This document shows positions 1-13,232 of a stretch of 64,000 bases of DNA, piece after piece. Position 1 is the stretch's first letter, and every line of letters starts with the position of its first letter. A program made the position numbers and the translations under genes. The notes beneath the pieces were generated by a model that worked only from the letters and a program-made list of their open reading frames with translations, ran no database searches and had not been told where the DNA came from. The DNA is from Plasmodium brasilianum. Lineage: Eukaryota > Apicomplexa > Aconoidasida > Haemosporida > Plasmodiidae. Location of the stretch: positions 558,001 to 622,000 of the forward strand of contig NC_090127.1 in NCBI RefSeq assembly GCF_023973825.1, in the 5' to 3' direction.

Positions 1-36
1 AATATGATAAAGTAAAAAGGTAGAACTATTTGTTTT

Positions 37-1391
<1,355 letters not shown>

Positions 1392-1517
1392 AATTTATAT
1401 ATACATATATATATTGCCCTTTTTGGCTTTAACCTTTTTTCAGTTTTATCTATTTTTGTGTTTATTATTACTGGGACATTAATGATATAATATTATCTTA
1501 AAACGTTATCATTCATG

Positions 1518-1557
<40 letters not shown>

Positions 1558-3484
1558 CACACTCGTTTTTTTTTAATTCTATTCATAATATAATTATTTG
1601 CTGCAAATACAAAAAAATTGTTCTATATAATACATATATAACATATGCACTTATAGTTCAATATCTATCGTTATACCATAAATTATTAAAAAAATATTTC
1701 ATGTATTATATAATTTTTTCTTTCAATCAATCATTTTTTCCCTTATTTTGAATTTATTGTGCTTATTTTATTATCTTTATATTACTGTTATTATTACTAT
1801 TTTTATTTTGTTTATTACAGTATATATATATATATATATTGTCATACTAAAAAATATTCCTGTTTTGTTATACCAAAATAATGGAAAAAGAAAGCATACA
1901 AAAAATGTTCGGCAAAAGCCAATATGAACTTTAATTTTACAAATTAATGAATTTTTATTGAATATATAATTTTATTTCGGAAATCAAATGCAAGGAACCC
2001 TTTTATTGACATAATATTCATTAAGTCGACTACAAGAGAATATATATATATCTTAATACCGATTATATACCGAATATACTGCGATATTATGTAAACTGCT
2101 GTTCGGTGAGAAAGAAAAAAAAAGAAAAAAAATGGAATTAGTTTTTTTTTCATCTTGAAATTATTTTATTTTTGTTTAATGCACAGAAATTTGTGCAAAT
2201 AAACAAGAATAGAATATTTTAAAACGTTTAATTTTCTTTGCATCTTTTCTTTCGAAATGTATCAACTCTATGATTACTAAAAAAAAGAAAACAGGAAAAA
2301 AAGGTATTTAATAATAGAATGATTTGTCTGCTTTTATTGATAAATCAAAACTGCAACTTGTTCGAGAAAAAAGTTGTTCCAAAAGGGTAAAGGTTGAAAA
2401 GCACACAGAATAGAATCGTAATTTACTTTAAATTAATATTGATACTTACAAGTTTTATAATTTACTAAAACTGCATAAGAGAATTGTAAAAATAATGCAT
2501 ATTTTAATAATATGATAAACAGGAAGTGTATAAATTTTTTTTTTTTTTTTTTTACAAGCAATATTTTTTTCATTTATATTTAAATAAGAACAAGTAAAAC
2601 GATAAATATATTTAAGTGTTGTTCTTCTCTCCAAATTACACATTTTCGTTATGTAGATGTTTTATAAAATTTTAGTATAGGCAAATTTGATCCTTAGATA
2701 AAATATAAAAATAAATACAAAAAACGGTCTACTAAGAAATTATTTTATTGAATATTTATTTATATTTTTCGAAAGTGCATATATCAGCATATTTTTTTAT
2801 AACACAATGTAAATATGCAACTTAGAAAAAGTCAGAGGAAATATTTCTGTTTTTTCACATAAAATCTAAAAATTGTACTAGTTTATGTAATTACTTTTGC
2901 TTTTTTTTTTTTTCTTATATGAAGTCTAATTTTATTTTTCTTTAGCATTTTTTTTTACATTAAATTATTTCTCATTAAAACAGGGAAATTTACAATATTG
3001 TTTGTTAAAAACGTTTTCATTAATAATAGCACTATAGAACGTGCGTTGTGTATATCATAATTAGGAGAAAGTAAAAGAAAAATATTTGTTGAAACAATCA
3101 ATAAGGAAATAAAAAACAAAAAAAGAGGAAAAAATGATAAAAGTTAGGAAACTTAAAAAAAAAAAAAAAGTAATTAAACAAAATAAAATTGGTCTATATT
3201 CTTTGTAATTGCATACATTTTAATTTTTACAAAAGAAAAAAAAAAAAAAAATACGAAAAGATAGGATGGAATATGATGAAATATGATGAAATATGATGAA
3301 ATATGATGAAATATGATGAAATATGATGAAATAAGATAAAATAAGATAAAATAAAGGAGAAAAACTTTTTGGACATAAAAACTTCAATCCTAATGAATGA
3401 TCTATAAAATAATATTTCACAATATCACAGTTCTGAATAAAAACTCAACTATATTTAATATAACTTTTTTTTACAGTGTAAAAT
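1392..3484. other. intergenic region, Rab5b to RRM gene
   Basis: This region lies upstream of Rab5b and downstream of the RRM gene, both on the minus strand, so it should contain the Rab5b promoter and 5' UTR. It has (TA)n near 1520-1550 and 1820-1840, several poly-A/T tracts and a 10-bp tandem array (listed separately). I see no convincing exon. Confidence 0.6.
3271..3350. repeat. 10-bp tandem repeat
   Basis: Six perfect copies of atatgatgaa (3271-3330) are followed by two degenerate copies, ataagataaa. The array lies about 135 bp past the stop codon of the RRM gene, probably in its 3' UTR or spacer. Confidence 0.9.
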
Positions 3485-3976
3485 TTAATAATCATCATCT
3501 TCATCCTCGTCTTCATCTTCGTCTTCGTTTTGTACGTTTTCTTCTTCATGCTCAGCATAAAAGCTATTTGAGTCTTGCTCATTGTCTTCATTTGGTGGTG
3601 CGTTTGAATTGTCTTCATTATTTTCATTGTTTTCATCATTTTCATTATTCTCATTATTTTTTTTATTTTCTTCTTCTAGTTCTTTAGCTTTTTCCGATTC
3701 TTCAACTACTCTTTCTGCTGCTTCTTTACTTTCAAATCCAACCCAAGCCCATCCATCGTTATTAAATCCGGGTTCATAAAAATAAACTTGTACAGCGCCA
3801 TATTCCTCTAAAGCGTTTTTAAATTGATCTATCGTAACACATGTTTTTATGTTTTTTATAAATATTCTGGTATCAGCTGCAGTTAAAGTGATATCATGTT
3901 GAGCTTTTGTGAGAAAGGTTTTAATTGAAGATGGTACTTCGGCACCCTGAACTCCGCAAAGTTGTGTAAAAGCCAT
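3485..3976 (-). CDS. small RRM-domain RNA-binding protein with acidic tail
   Basis: Single-exon gene of 163 residues. The frame opens 18 bases earlier, at 3994, with TTG, but the first ATG is at 3976 and I take that as the start. One RRM-like fold covers about residues 35-95: IFIKNI fits RNP2 and GWAWVGFES fits RNP1, with an EEYGAV turn between them. After it comes a Lys/Glu-rich helix, an Asn/Glu low-complexity stretch and an extremely acidic end of alternating Asp and Glu. It probably binds RNA; the specific target cannot be read from the sequence. The position next to Rab5b matches a putative RNA-binding protein gene in other Plasmodium genomes, as I recall. Confidence 0.88.
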   Translation of the reverse strand: MAFTQLCGVQGAEVPSSIKTFLTKAQHDITLTAADTRIFIKNIKTCVTIDQFKNALEEYGAVQVYFYEPGFNNDGWAWVGFESKEAAERVVEESEKAKELEEENKKNNENNENDENNENNEDNSNAPPNEDNEQDSNSFYAEHEEENVQNEDEDEDEDEDDDY

Positions 3977-5865
3977 TTTTGCTGTAGTTGTCAAAAGTTA
4001 AGGTTATAGTATGCACACACATACACACAAAAAAAAAAAAAAAAGGCGTGAAATTCAGGATTTCAATTTATATATATATGTATATATATATATACGTAAA
4101 TATATATATATATGTGTGTAATTTATTCAAGCAAAATAATTAATTTTCAACTATTTAAAGTCATTCTAATAGTTTATATTTTTTCCCAATATAAAAGACA
4201 TTAATATTGTGTGTTGTATAAATTACAATTCAAACAGAAGGAAATTTTTATTTTCTTTAAATATAAATCAGATTATGTTAAAACATAAAAATTGTACAGA
4301 AAAAAAAAAAAGTTAAATAAGATAATTAAACAAATAAAGAAACGTATATATGGCCAGGTAAAATTAAATTAAAAGGCACAGAATAATAAATGCTAATTAG
4401 CTAACTTTCCCTAATATAGTGGCACGTTAACCAAAGGTGGTGATGCTTTTTTTTTTTTTTTATGAACATGTAATAAATATTTTTTCATTGATATAGCTAT
4501 TTTTATCAATTTTGTTAAATTAATTTTTTTATTTTAATAAATATGTGTACACATGTAAACAACATGTTTAAATTGAATTAAGTTTTTTTTTTTTTTTTTT
4601 TTACACGCTTTTTGTGTTTTAAAAGCGTACAAATCTGAAAATTTTGCTTGTAACTTTATATTCAAAGGATGTGATATTATAAATAAATGAAAAAATAAGA
4701 TAATATAAAAAGAAACCACATAGTTGAAAGTATATAATAAAGATGTCCATTCTATTTCATGACGTGTTCATTATTATATTAAGGAAAACAACAAAAAAAA
4801 ATTACAACATGGTAATATTACATTTAGATATATTTTACAACACACAGCTAGCCAAAAGTTCTAAAAAAAAAATAAAATAAATAAAAATAAAAATAGCTAT
4901 AAGCAATATACCATTATATTTTCTGTGCACGTATTTTATTTTTTTTCCCAATAGAAAATTAAAATTATTTTTGTTTTAAAATTTAATAACATTATTTTAA
5001 TTTTTCTTCTCCATATAAAACTTTTTTGATAACCCAAAACAAACATAAAAATAAAGATAAAACTTTTTAAAAAAATAAAATAAAATAATAAATTATAGCC
5101 ATTTAAAAACATTTGCAACAATAGTGTATTTACTTTAAAAATAAATTTTTTAACCTCATGTGGAGCTAACATAAAATTGAAGCCTTATCTATTTGTATAC
5201 ACGAGGTGAAATTATTTCAGATAACATTGTGCAATGGATTATTTTTTTTTTCATTTCTTCTTTATCCCTTTTGCATTAATGCATGGGGGAACCCATAAAG
5301 GGGCATTAATATTCCTTTATATGTTTATCACGTGCATATGTATAAATATGTACATATAATTGTACGGATATATACATATAGATGGTACAGATATATACAT
5401 ATAAAGGTACGGATGTATACACATTAAGGTGCAAATATATATATATATAAATGTACTATATTTTTGGAGGGATCAAATGAAATGGCAAAGAACTGCTAAA
5501 TTTTCGTAACAAAATTTTTTTTTTTAATTGTTTAACTTCAATATATGCTCTAGCACATTAATATCATTTTAATTATGTATTAAAAATAGATATACATATT
5601 TTTCCAATTATACGTATACAAAAAGTATCAATATATATAAAAGCAAAGCTTATTTATCTTTATAAAATTGATCGCAGCTCTATAGTAATATAATACATTA
5701 AAGAAACTTACACATTTGACTTTTCCCCATAACCAAATATTAATATATTTCATTTTACACAATTTTGTAACATTGCAAAAATGCAACGCCTTTCGCATTG
5801 CGTCTAATGTAAAATTATTGTATTTTTTCCCCGCACAAGTTTTATTCCATAAAAAAAGGAGTTCT
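3977..5865. other. intergenic region between two minus-strand genes
   Basis: Upstream of the RRM gene and downstream of the TTC27-like gene. It holds (TA)n near 4070-4115, poly-T/A runs, and a degenerate repeat of about 24 bp at 5358-5450 built on ggtacggatatatacatata. No convincing exon, tRNA or other RNA was seen. Confidence 0.55.
5358..5450. repeat. degenerate ~24-bp tandem repeat
   Basis: About four diverged copies of a unit resembling ggtacggatatatacatata, with substitutions between copies. It lies about 420 bp past the stop of the TTC27-like gene. Confidence 0.6.
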
Positions 5866-8800
5866 TCATTTTATAGTTACCATAATTTCTGATAATTCAT
5901 TTATCTCATGTTGCTTCATGTCTTTACATTGCCTCAAAATTGATTCAATAATGTACTTCAGTTGATATACAAACGTTCTAAAAAAGGGAAAATTAAAAAA
6001 TATATTTGCAGTTATGGTTAATCTACATCCGATTGACATACTTTTAAAATGTACATATATATACGTATACATTTAATGTTACCCTTTTTTATCTTCGAGG
6101 TAATTATTTTTTATCATATGATGTAAAAATTTGATAGCAGTTACTTGCTTAGAAATTAATGTGTCGATCAACCTTTTCGTGTTACATTTTTGTATTATAC
6201 TCTGTATTAAAAAAAAAGGGGAAGGAAAAGAAAAAAACAAAGAGGGTCATTCATTTTATAATAAATAGCAAAAGTTAAAAAAAGAAAAAACATTCTTCAC
6301 GAAATAAATTATTATTTGTAAGTTACCTCAATAGATCGTATTTCCTTAACTTTTGCTTCAAATGAATCAACATATTTTCCCTTTATAAAAAGGAAAAAGG
6401 AATATGCATTCCAAAAGGAGTCATATTCAGAAATATAAGAAGATATATTATCCATAGTAGTAATAATTTTATCTAAATAACATAAACCATTTTTACTTGG
6501 AATTATTGTGGGTTTATCCTTCACAATATGATCTGAAATGTAATCAAATATCCAAGGCTGTATTTGCTTTACTTGATGTAATTTACATAACATACTTAAA
6601 GATAAACAAAAACTATCTATATCATTTTGCAAAATGGACAATTTTAGATACGTATCCCAATATTTCCATTCATTATTATTATCCTTTACAGCTTCGTTTA
6701 TACAAATCTTTGCAGCTTTATATGTACCTCGTTTCATATATAAATATGCTAAATTTCCATATGACTTAGATGAATTTTCATTCGTCATACTAATCATTCG
6801 CGTAAAGGCTTTTATAGCCTCATCAAAATTTTCTATTTTCATATAAGAGTAACCTAAAATAAACCAAATATCTGGACACAAAGGGGAAATCTCTAAAGCT
6901 TTTTTTAAATATTCACAACATTCTTTGTACATTTCCTTATTGTAATAATATTTTCCAATAAATATAGCTGCCTTTGCATATTTAAACTTTGACAAATTCC
7001 ATGCCTCTACATAATAGTTTAGAGAATTATTTCTATCTATTAAACCGTATAAACATAATAAACAAGGTGTCTTTTTTTTTTTAAGTAAATCATCTAATAA
7101 GTCTTTTGCTTCTTCTTTTCGGTCGGCTTCAATTAAGCATGTAATAGCCTCTTCCCATAATTTTAAATCTTTAAAAAGATTGAAAGCTGATACAACAGAG
7201 CCAGTTTTAATCATAACATTCCCTATTTCTTTTTTCAACTCCCAAATGGTTGGGTAATATACATCATACATAAATCTCAACCTTTCTGCACCTTCAGGTT
7301 TCATATCATAACATTCTTTCAACAATTCATTTAATTGAGCTGCTGCTCGATCTACTGTTTTAAGTCTAAACGTTTCGTATTTACATTTAAACCATAAAAA
7401 ACAAGAATAAAGTAGCCAATTTTGATTTTTTTTTTGTAATAAATTATTCCTTTTATTTGTGCTTCTGCGTTCGTCAAAGTTCATTTCAGAACTAACATCA
7501 TAGCACTTTAAACATCTTGATATTACTGCACTTAATTTTTCAAATTTAATTTCGTCATAATGAGGATTAAATTTAATCAAGGAGAAGCAAAAATTAATTA
7601 ACGTTATTTGTTCTTGGAAAAACAAAACTTTAAAACAATTATTCTGCGAATCGACAAAATTTGGTTCTTCTAATATATCTGTATCTGGGTCTAAATCTTT
7701 TAATTTCCATGTTACTTTAGCATTGGGGTCTTCCAAGCACTGTTCCGTTTTGTCGTTTTTTTTGGGGGGGATTTCCATTCTAATATTGTTCACATCCTCT
7801 TTTTTTTCAGCCTTTAATATACATTCATCTTTAATAGTATTCTTTGCATCATATACCTGTTCATTCCTGAAACTACTGCATATTATCTGACCCTTAAACT
7901 TGGCGTCGTCATTTTTACGCGACAATTCACCAGTGCACGTATCATCCGCATTGCTATTTTTGCTATCCTCCCCTTTTTTGTTCTTACCATCAATATTTTG
8001 TTCTCTACAATTATTAGTGATATTATTTAACTCATCGTTAAACTTGTTAGTACAGTTCGTTCCCTCCTTTTTGGCACCATTATTTTTTGAAGTTCTTTTT
8101 TCTTCCTCTTCTACATCTGTACAGTTTTCCTCACTCAATATTGGTTCTTCATTCATATTCTGTGTTTCTATTTCTTCTCTCTTTGCCTTCATCTCCTGTA
8201 CTGCTATTAAATCTTCTTCTACTTCTACGTATACTTCTTTTTCTTGATTTTCCTTTTCACGTTTATTTAACTTTTGTTCATCTATAGATTTATTATTATC
8301 TATTATTCTGTAATCACTCCTTAAAATATCGTATTCACTAAGGGGTTCTATTTCTTTTAAAACTGTTGACGTGTTATCTTCTTCCTCTCCTGATTTCGCC
8401 TTTAGTACTAATATAGTGGCAGGAGTTTTCTGGTACTTCCTTTTTATTCCCAGTCGACCAGTGAAAAAGTAATGAAATTTGCTCATATCTGATAGTACGT
8501 TCAGCAATTTTTGATACCCCCTGGTGTAATTATAATAAGTAAGATAAACAGAAAAATTTGATAAAACATAAATTTTAAATTTTTCAGACAAGTGGCTTTC
8601 ATGAAATGTATCACAATATTTTGCATTCTTTACATCATTTACATATTTTATATCTTGGTTTAAACAATCAACTATATCAGCTACTTTACATAAAATGGTT
8701 TCTTGCTCAATTATTTCAAAGTCGGTAGGTAATAAATTTATTTTTTTAAATATGTGTATCGGTTTATCAATTATATGAATTTTCAACGAATAAAAATAGT

Positions 8801-9845
8801 CGTTATATGATGAAGTAAATAATCTTTGCCATATAAAACAAATTCTTGCTTTCCATAAATATTTACTTTTTATAAAGTAATCGCAATTTAAATTATCATA
8901 ACATTTTTCTTCTTTCATATCATTGGTAACAGCCTCATCTCCCATATATTTTGTCGTTGATTTTATATTCACGTCAGCTCTACTACCATACACCTGATCC
9001 TCTTTAATATTATTGGTATTATTAGCATTGTTTATGTTTTTCTCCGAAAAGTTATATTCATCGAGACTTAAAAACGGAAGGTCCTCCTTACAAAAATTGT
9101 TTACTAGTCCTAATAAAATTATGGATAAACAAAAAGAGTTTATTAATTCACAATGTTCATATATATATACCCCCTCTAATGATAAAAAATCCAAAGACGA
9201 ATTAAAAAAATTTTCCTTTTTAATTTGTAAAGCCTCTATAAATTTCTTAAAATAATTGTCTTCATTGTATCTTTGTGTATTTTTCAATGTTACTATATGA
9301 ATGTCATATTTTAACGGTGGCCCAGTCCAATTATATTGAGTAAAAATATTTAAAAAAATAAAACTACATAATAAAATTTTTACTTCAAACAGAAAGGTAA
9401 AACACAAGTACATAAAAATGGTAAGCTCCTTACTCTCTGTTTTTCTTTCTATGTGTTTTTTATATTTTATTTTTTCTCTTTCACTCCTTACATATTCAAA
9501 CAACTCTTTTTTTACTTGATTAATGCTAACAATATGCTGATTTTCAAAAACATCCAAAACAAATTTAAATATATTATAAACCCAAGGATTTGTGATACAC
9601 CTTTTATGCTTTCCACATTTTGCCAATTTCAAAAGAATGAAAAGGTTCTTAATTTCATCTAGCAATTCTTTTAATAACTCTTTTTGGTTCAATTTTTTTG
9701 AAATTTCTTCTCCCACTAGATCTTTATACAAAGCTTCTAAGCTTGTTACAATTTGTTTTTCTGTTTTCTCATAAATGTCTTCATTTTCGTAGTTCAAGTA
9801 AATCAATTCTTCGATAAACCACAACACTTTTCTTAGATTTTCCAT
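5866..9845 (-). CDS. TTC27/Emw1-like tetratricopeptide protein, three exons
   Basis: Large TPR protein. Exon 1 (9845-6327) encodes 1173 residues. A donor after GAG joins it to exon 2 (6201-6083) and exon 3 (5977-5866), giving 1249 residues; reading through the first donor would give 1177. The C-terminal half matches the TTC27 layout: a NWLLYSCFLWFKCKYE segment, then helical repeats with LKLWEEAITCLIEADRKEEA, a TPCLLCLYGLI segment, AWNLSKFKYAKAA, and classical TPRs such as EISPLCPDIWFILGYSYMK. About 200 residues of Glu/Asn/Lys-rich low complexity (roughly residues 470-700) are a Plasmodium-type insertion. Family members are usually about 850 residues, so the insertion explains much of the extra length. 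TTC27 relatives are essential TPR proteins linked to assembly or chaperone functions; the role here is inferred. Confidence 0.85.
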
Positions 9846-11128
9846 TGAGCAACTAGGTAAAAATTAGTATTTTTTCTTTTTTTTTTTTTTTTTTTAATAA
9901 TACACATACGAAAACAAGCAAAAAAAGAGAAACACAACACAGTGCAATATAATGCAAAACAAAACAAATGCTTATTCCCTCAAAGGAAAAATTTAAATCC
10001 AAAAAAGAGGCAATTTTATACGTAATTTTATATAATATGGAAAAAATTATATAAGTCGTCTCATAAACATCTTCTTTTGGTTCTTAAATTTTAAAGGAAT
10101 AAAAAATAAAAATAAAAATAAAAGTAAAAACCTAATAAGTGGTAGAAGTACTTGTATACATGTAACTTCCAACTGTTTTTACTCCCATTATTGTCGAAAT
10201 GAAAATTTGGTCCCCAATATTTTCATTCTATTCAATTTCAATTTGAAATTTTTTTTTTTTTTATTTGACTGGCAGTTGTAACTGTAGTAAAAATAATAAT
10301 CCATGTCGATTAAACGTGTTTAACATTCCATTTAACATTATTTTACAAGTACGCTCAGCAGTATATTCATCAAAGTTTACGAGCGACGTAATACTGTTCA
10401 TTAACGTTGAATAGTATATAATAATACTTAACGGAACATTCTAATATGCTTAAGAATCGATGTCATTTTATGTTCAGTTTTATTTTATCTGCTAACTACA
10501 AACTTGGTCTTATGTAATAAAAATGTTCCTTGTGCTTTATGCATATAATAAAAATCCACTTGCATATTCTTTACCAACAAAATAAATATAAATATATAAT
10601 ATGCCAGTAACAAAATTTATTTCGACTGAGTTAAGGGCGCAATTTAACAACTTCTAATATTTAATATATGAGCAAATTTTTAATTTTAATTCTTTTAATT
10701 TTTTTTTTTTTTTTTTTTTTTTTTTATGCTATTTACTTTATTATGAAAAAGCCGAAATTATTAGCATAAAAAATCTATTCACTATCACGTTCCTACGAAT
10801 TCTGTGTTAACTTCATTTTGCATAATCCAGTTATATTATTATATTTGATTTATAACGAAGTACTTTAGACCTTCAGAAGGAATGACATAAAAATAAAAGG
10901 AAAAATATCATACTTGCTTTATTTTGAATTAACACCAAAGTATCATTATTTTCCCCCTTTTTGGATGTTCCAGAAATTTACCAAAATAGGTGGGGAAAAA
11001 TAGGAAAAAAGGATATTTTTTTTATTATTTTCCCGTTTGTATTACAAAATTATGCAGTCTCGCTAAAATGATGTTATATACGACTATCAGTTTTGAATTC
11101 TGCATATTATGTATGTTGGTACATGTAC

Positions 11129-11159
<31 letters not shown>

Positions 11160-11324
11160 GTATGTCCATTTTTGCGCCGTATCGAAGGCAATACCGAATA
11201 GTGCATAAATTGCTCCGTATGAGCGCACATGTATCCTGCTCTTGTGTACTTCCATTTATGCATTTCCTGCTTATAAACATTATTCCTTTTTTTTTTTTTT
11301 TCTATACAGCAAACATCGTAAAAC
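9846..11324. other. divergent promoter region, TTC27-like and uS15m
   Basis: Shared upstream region of two divergent genes. It has a long poly-T tract at about 10700-10725, further homopolymers, and (TA)n at 11131-11158. A strong acceptor-like tract (T-run then ctatacag at about 11302-11309) sits just before the uS15m start, and an in-frame stop separates it from the ATG, so any intron there would be in the 5' UTR. Confidence 0.55.
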
Positions 11325-12230
11325 ATGAACATGATAAGTAAAATATTAAGGGGAAATAACTTTTTACATATCAAGAACAAAATTGAAGTAAACTTTTTTA
11401 AATACTCAAAAAGATATGAATCAAGAGTAAAAGCACACAGATATACAGGCATAACAGCAGTAAAAACACATGCACAAAAAACAGAATGGTACTTGAAAGC
11501 TGAAAGAGATTTTTTGGCTGAAAGAAGTCAAATACCAAATGGATATATTGGCCTTTGGCAATATGATGATATAAAACATTTAAAAGAAAATATTATAAAT
11601 ATGCTACATTTAAACTGTGCTAACAATAAACAAATACATAAATTTAAAAAGTTGAATATACGAAGATTATTACAAAGAAGACCTTTTGATACTGGAAGTG
11701 CACCTGTTCAAATTGGATGTTTGACCGAAAAAATTTTAAATTTAAGAGCTCATTTAATACAACGATGTAAAGATCATCCTAAAAAGAGAACTATGTCTAT
11801 CTTATTAGCGAGAAGACAAAAACTGATGAAATATTTATATAAAACCGATTTTGAATTATATAAACATACTTGTAATTTATTAAAAATTAAATGTATATTA
11901 TTTGCAATTCCTGATTCGAGAGATAGAGCAAAAGCAATTAATGCAGCAGCTATTGATGGAGACAGGTGTAAATTTTTAATTAGGCAAAAATTGTGGAAAG
12001 GCAAATACAGGCCTAGACCAATCAAAAATGCAAAAGGTCAAACAGTAAGATATACCAGGCACCCGATAGAACAACCCCCTTCTGATTATGCATTACCAAA
12101 AGAATACAAGCCACAAATATCAAATTCATGGCCATATGGCGTTAAGGAAACCTATCAAAAAGGACTTTATACTATTCACAATCCCACAGCTCCAGGTTTG
12201 GGGTATTGTCCTGTTCCAATGTTGTTCTGA
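11325..12230 (+). CDS. mitochondrial small-subunit ribosomal protein uS15m
   Basis: Single-exon gene, 301 residues. Residues about 120-190 form an S15 domain: DTGSAPVQIGCLTEKI, then LRAHLIQRCKDH, then LLARRQKLMKYLYKTDFELY, the same order as bacterial S15, where this part binds the small-subunit rRNA. A basic N-terminal extension of about 110 residues and a 100-residue C-terminal extension rich in Arg, Lys and Pro flank it. Organellar ribosomal proteins of Apicomplexa commonly have such extensions. The N terminus (MNMISKILRGNNFLHIKNKI) looks like a mitochondrial presequence, with no secretory signal of the apicoplast type. A second ATG lies two codons downstream, at 11331. It is convergent with ISD11, 464 bp between stop codons. 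Confidence 0.88.
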   Translation: MNMISKILRGNNFLHIKNKIEVNFFKYSKRYESRVKAHRYTGITAVKTHAQKTEWYLKAERDFLAERSQIPNGYIGLWQYDDIKHLKENIINMLHLNCANNKQIHKFKKLNIRRLLQRRPFDTGSAPVQIGCLTEKILNLRAHLIQRCKDHPKKRTMSILLARRQKLMKYLYKTDFELYKHTCNLLKIKCILFAIPDSRDRAKAINAAAIDGDRCKFLIRQKLWKGKYRPRPIKNAKGQTVRYTRHPIEQPPSDYALPKEYKPQISNSWPYGVKETYQKGLYTIHNPTAPGLGYCPVPMLF

Positions 12231-12694
12231 AGGTATATACCTATTTATATATATATGCATTTATTCATACTTATGTACATACATACATATATGCCCATAT
12301 ATATGTATATATATTTATGTATTTGTATTTTTTTTTTTTTTTGTATCAGCTTACATTTGCACAGTTTTAACGATTTGCCTGACCTGTTCATGCAATTTTC
12401 ATTTCTTTTTAAGAAAATTTAATTACCTTTTAAGCTTAACATCATATAACATTTTTACATTTATACGATATATGTCACTTTAAGAAAAATTTTCTTTCTA
12501 TATAACTATAATATTTTATATTTTCTTTTTGTATGTGTGTGCATAAAAAACTCTTCTGACTTTTAAAAAGCTATTTTTTTGTTAACTAAAATGGAAAAAA
12601 AAAAAAAAAAAAGAGGAGAAACGAAAAGAGAAAAAAGAAAAAACAATAACACATAAAATGCATATTTTTACGCTTTTAAAAAATTTTATCTTTT
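12231..12694. other. convergent spacer, uS15m / ISD11
   Basis: 3' regions of two convergent genes, with poly-T and poly-A tracts and short TA-rich repeats. Nothing else seen. Confidence 0.6.
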
Positions 12695-13032
12695 CTATTT
12701 TGTCACTAATGGCTTATCAACGTGGTACAAATTATGTATTATGGTTTGTCTCTTCAGCATATTAAGGTAATCATTACATTCATTTTCAAATGTTTTTAAT
12801 TTTTCACAGTCTTGTATACTATTGTTAAAAAATTCCCTAAAGTTTTCTTTAGCCTGTTAAGAACATAAAAAAGTTAAAATGTCAAAATGTTATTGCCTAT
12901 ACTATACAGTACATTTTCTCTATGTGAACAGTACTTTTCCTCTATTCATTATTGAGAAAGCTCTTTAATTTGCACACATCCGCCCATCAACTTTTTCACT
13001 TATTTTCGTATATGTCTTTATGTACGTATGCA

Positions 13033-13071
<39 letters not shown>

Positions 13072-13232
13072 TTATTTAAAATTGGGAACGGGTTATATAT
13101 ATGTTTTATCTTAGACGTCGCTCAAACCTTGTTAGTGAAGTAGACGTTGTAGTTTATATTCTCAAATTTAGATGCTTCGTTCAAAATATGGCGATACAAC
13201 GTTTTTAAACGTTTTATTTGATTTGTTTTCAT
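12695..13232 (-). CDS. ISD11: ISD11 (LYRM4), cysteine desulfurase partner, two exons
   Basis: Short two-exon gene that a simple ORF scan does not reveal. Exon 1 is 13232-13128 (35 codons), the intron 13127-12854 has GT/AG ends, and exon 2 is 12853-12695 ending in TAG; the product is 87 residues. The LYR tripeptide is at residues 12-14 in RLKTLYRHIL, followed by NYNVYFTNKAKENFREF and, near the end, MLKRQTIIHNLYHVDKPLV. The order and length follow the ISD11/LYRM4 family of about 90 residues. ISD11 binds and stabilises the mitochondrial cysteine desulfurase Nfs1 in Fe-S cluster assembly, with acyl carrier protein bound through the LYR motif. The identification is by motif and alignment from memory. 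Confidence 0.9.

Noticed and set aside
3445..3779. Plus- and minus-strand frames over the RRM gene's acidic tail
   Set aside because: Frame shadows of the GAT/GAA-rich coding sequence.
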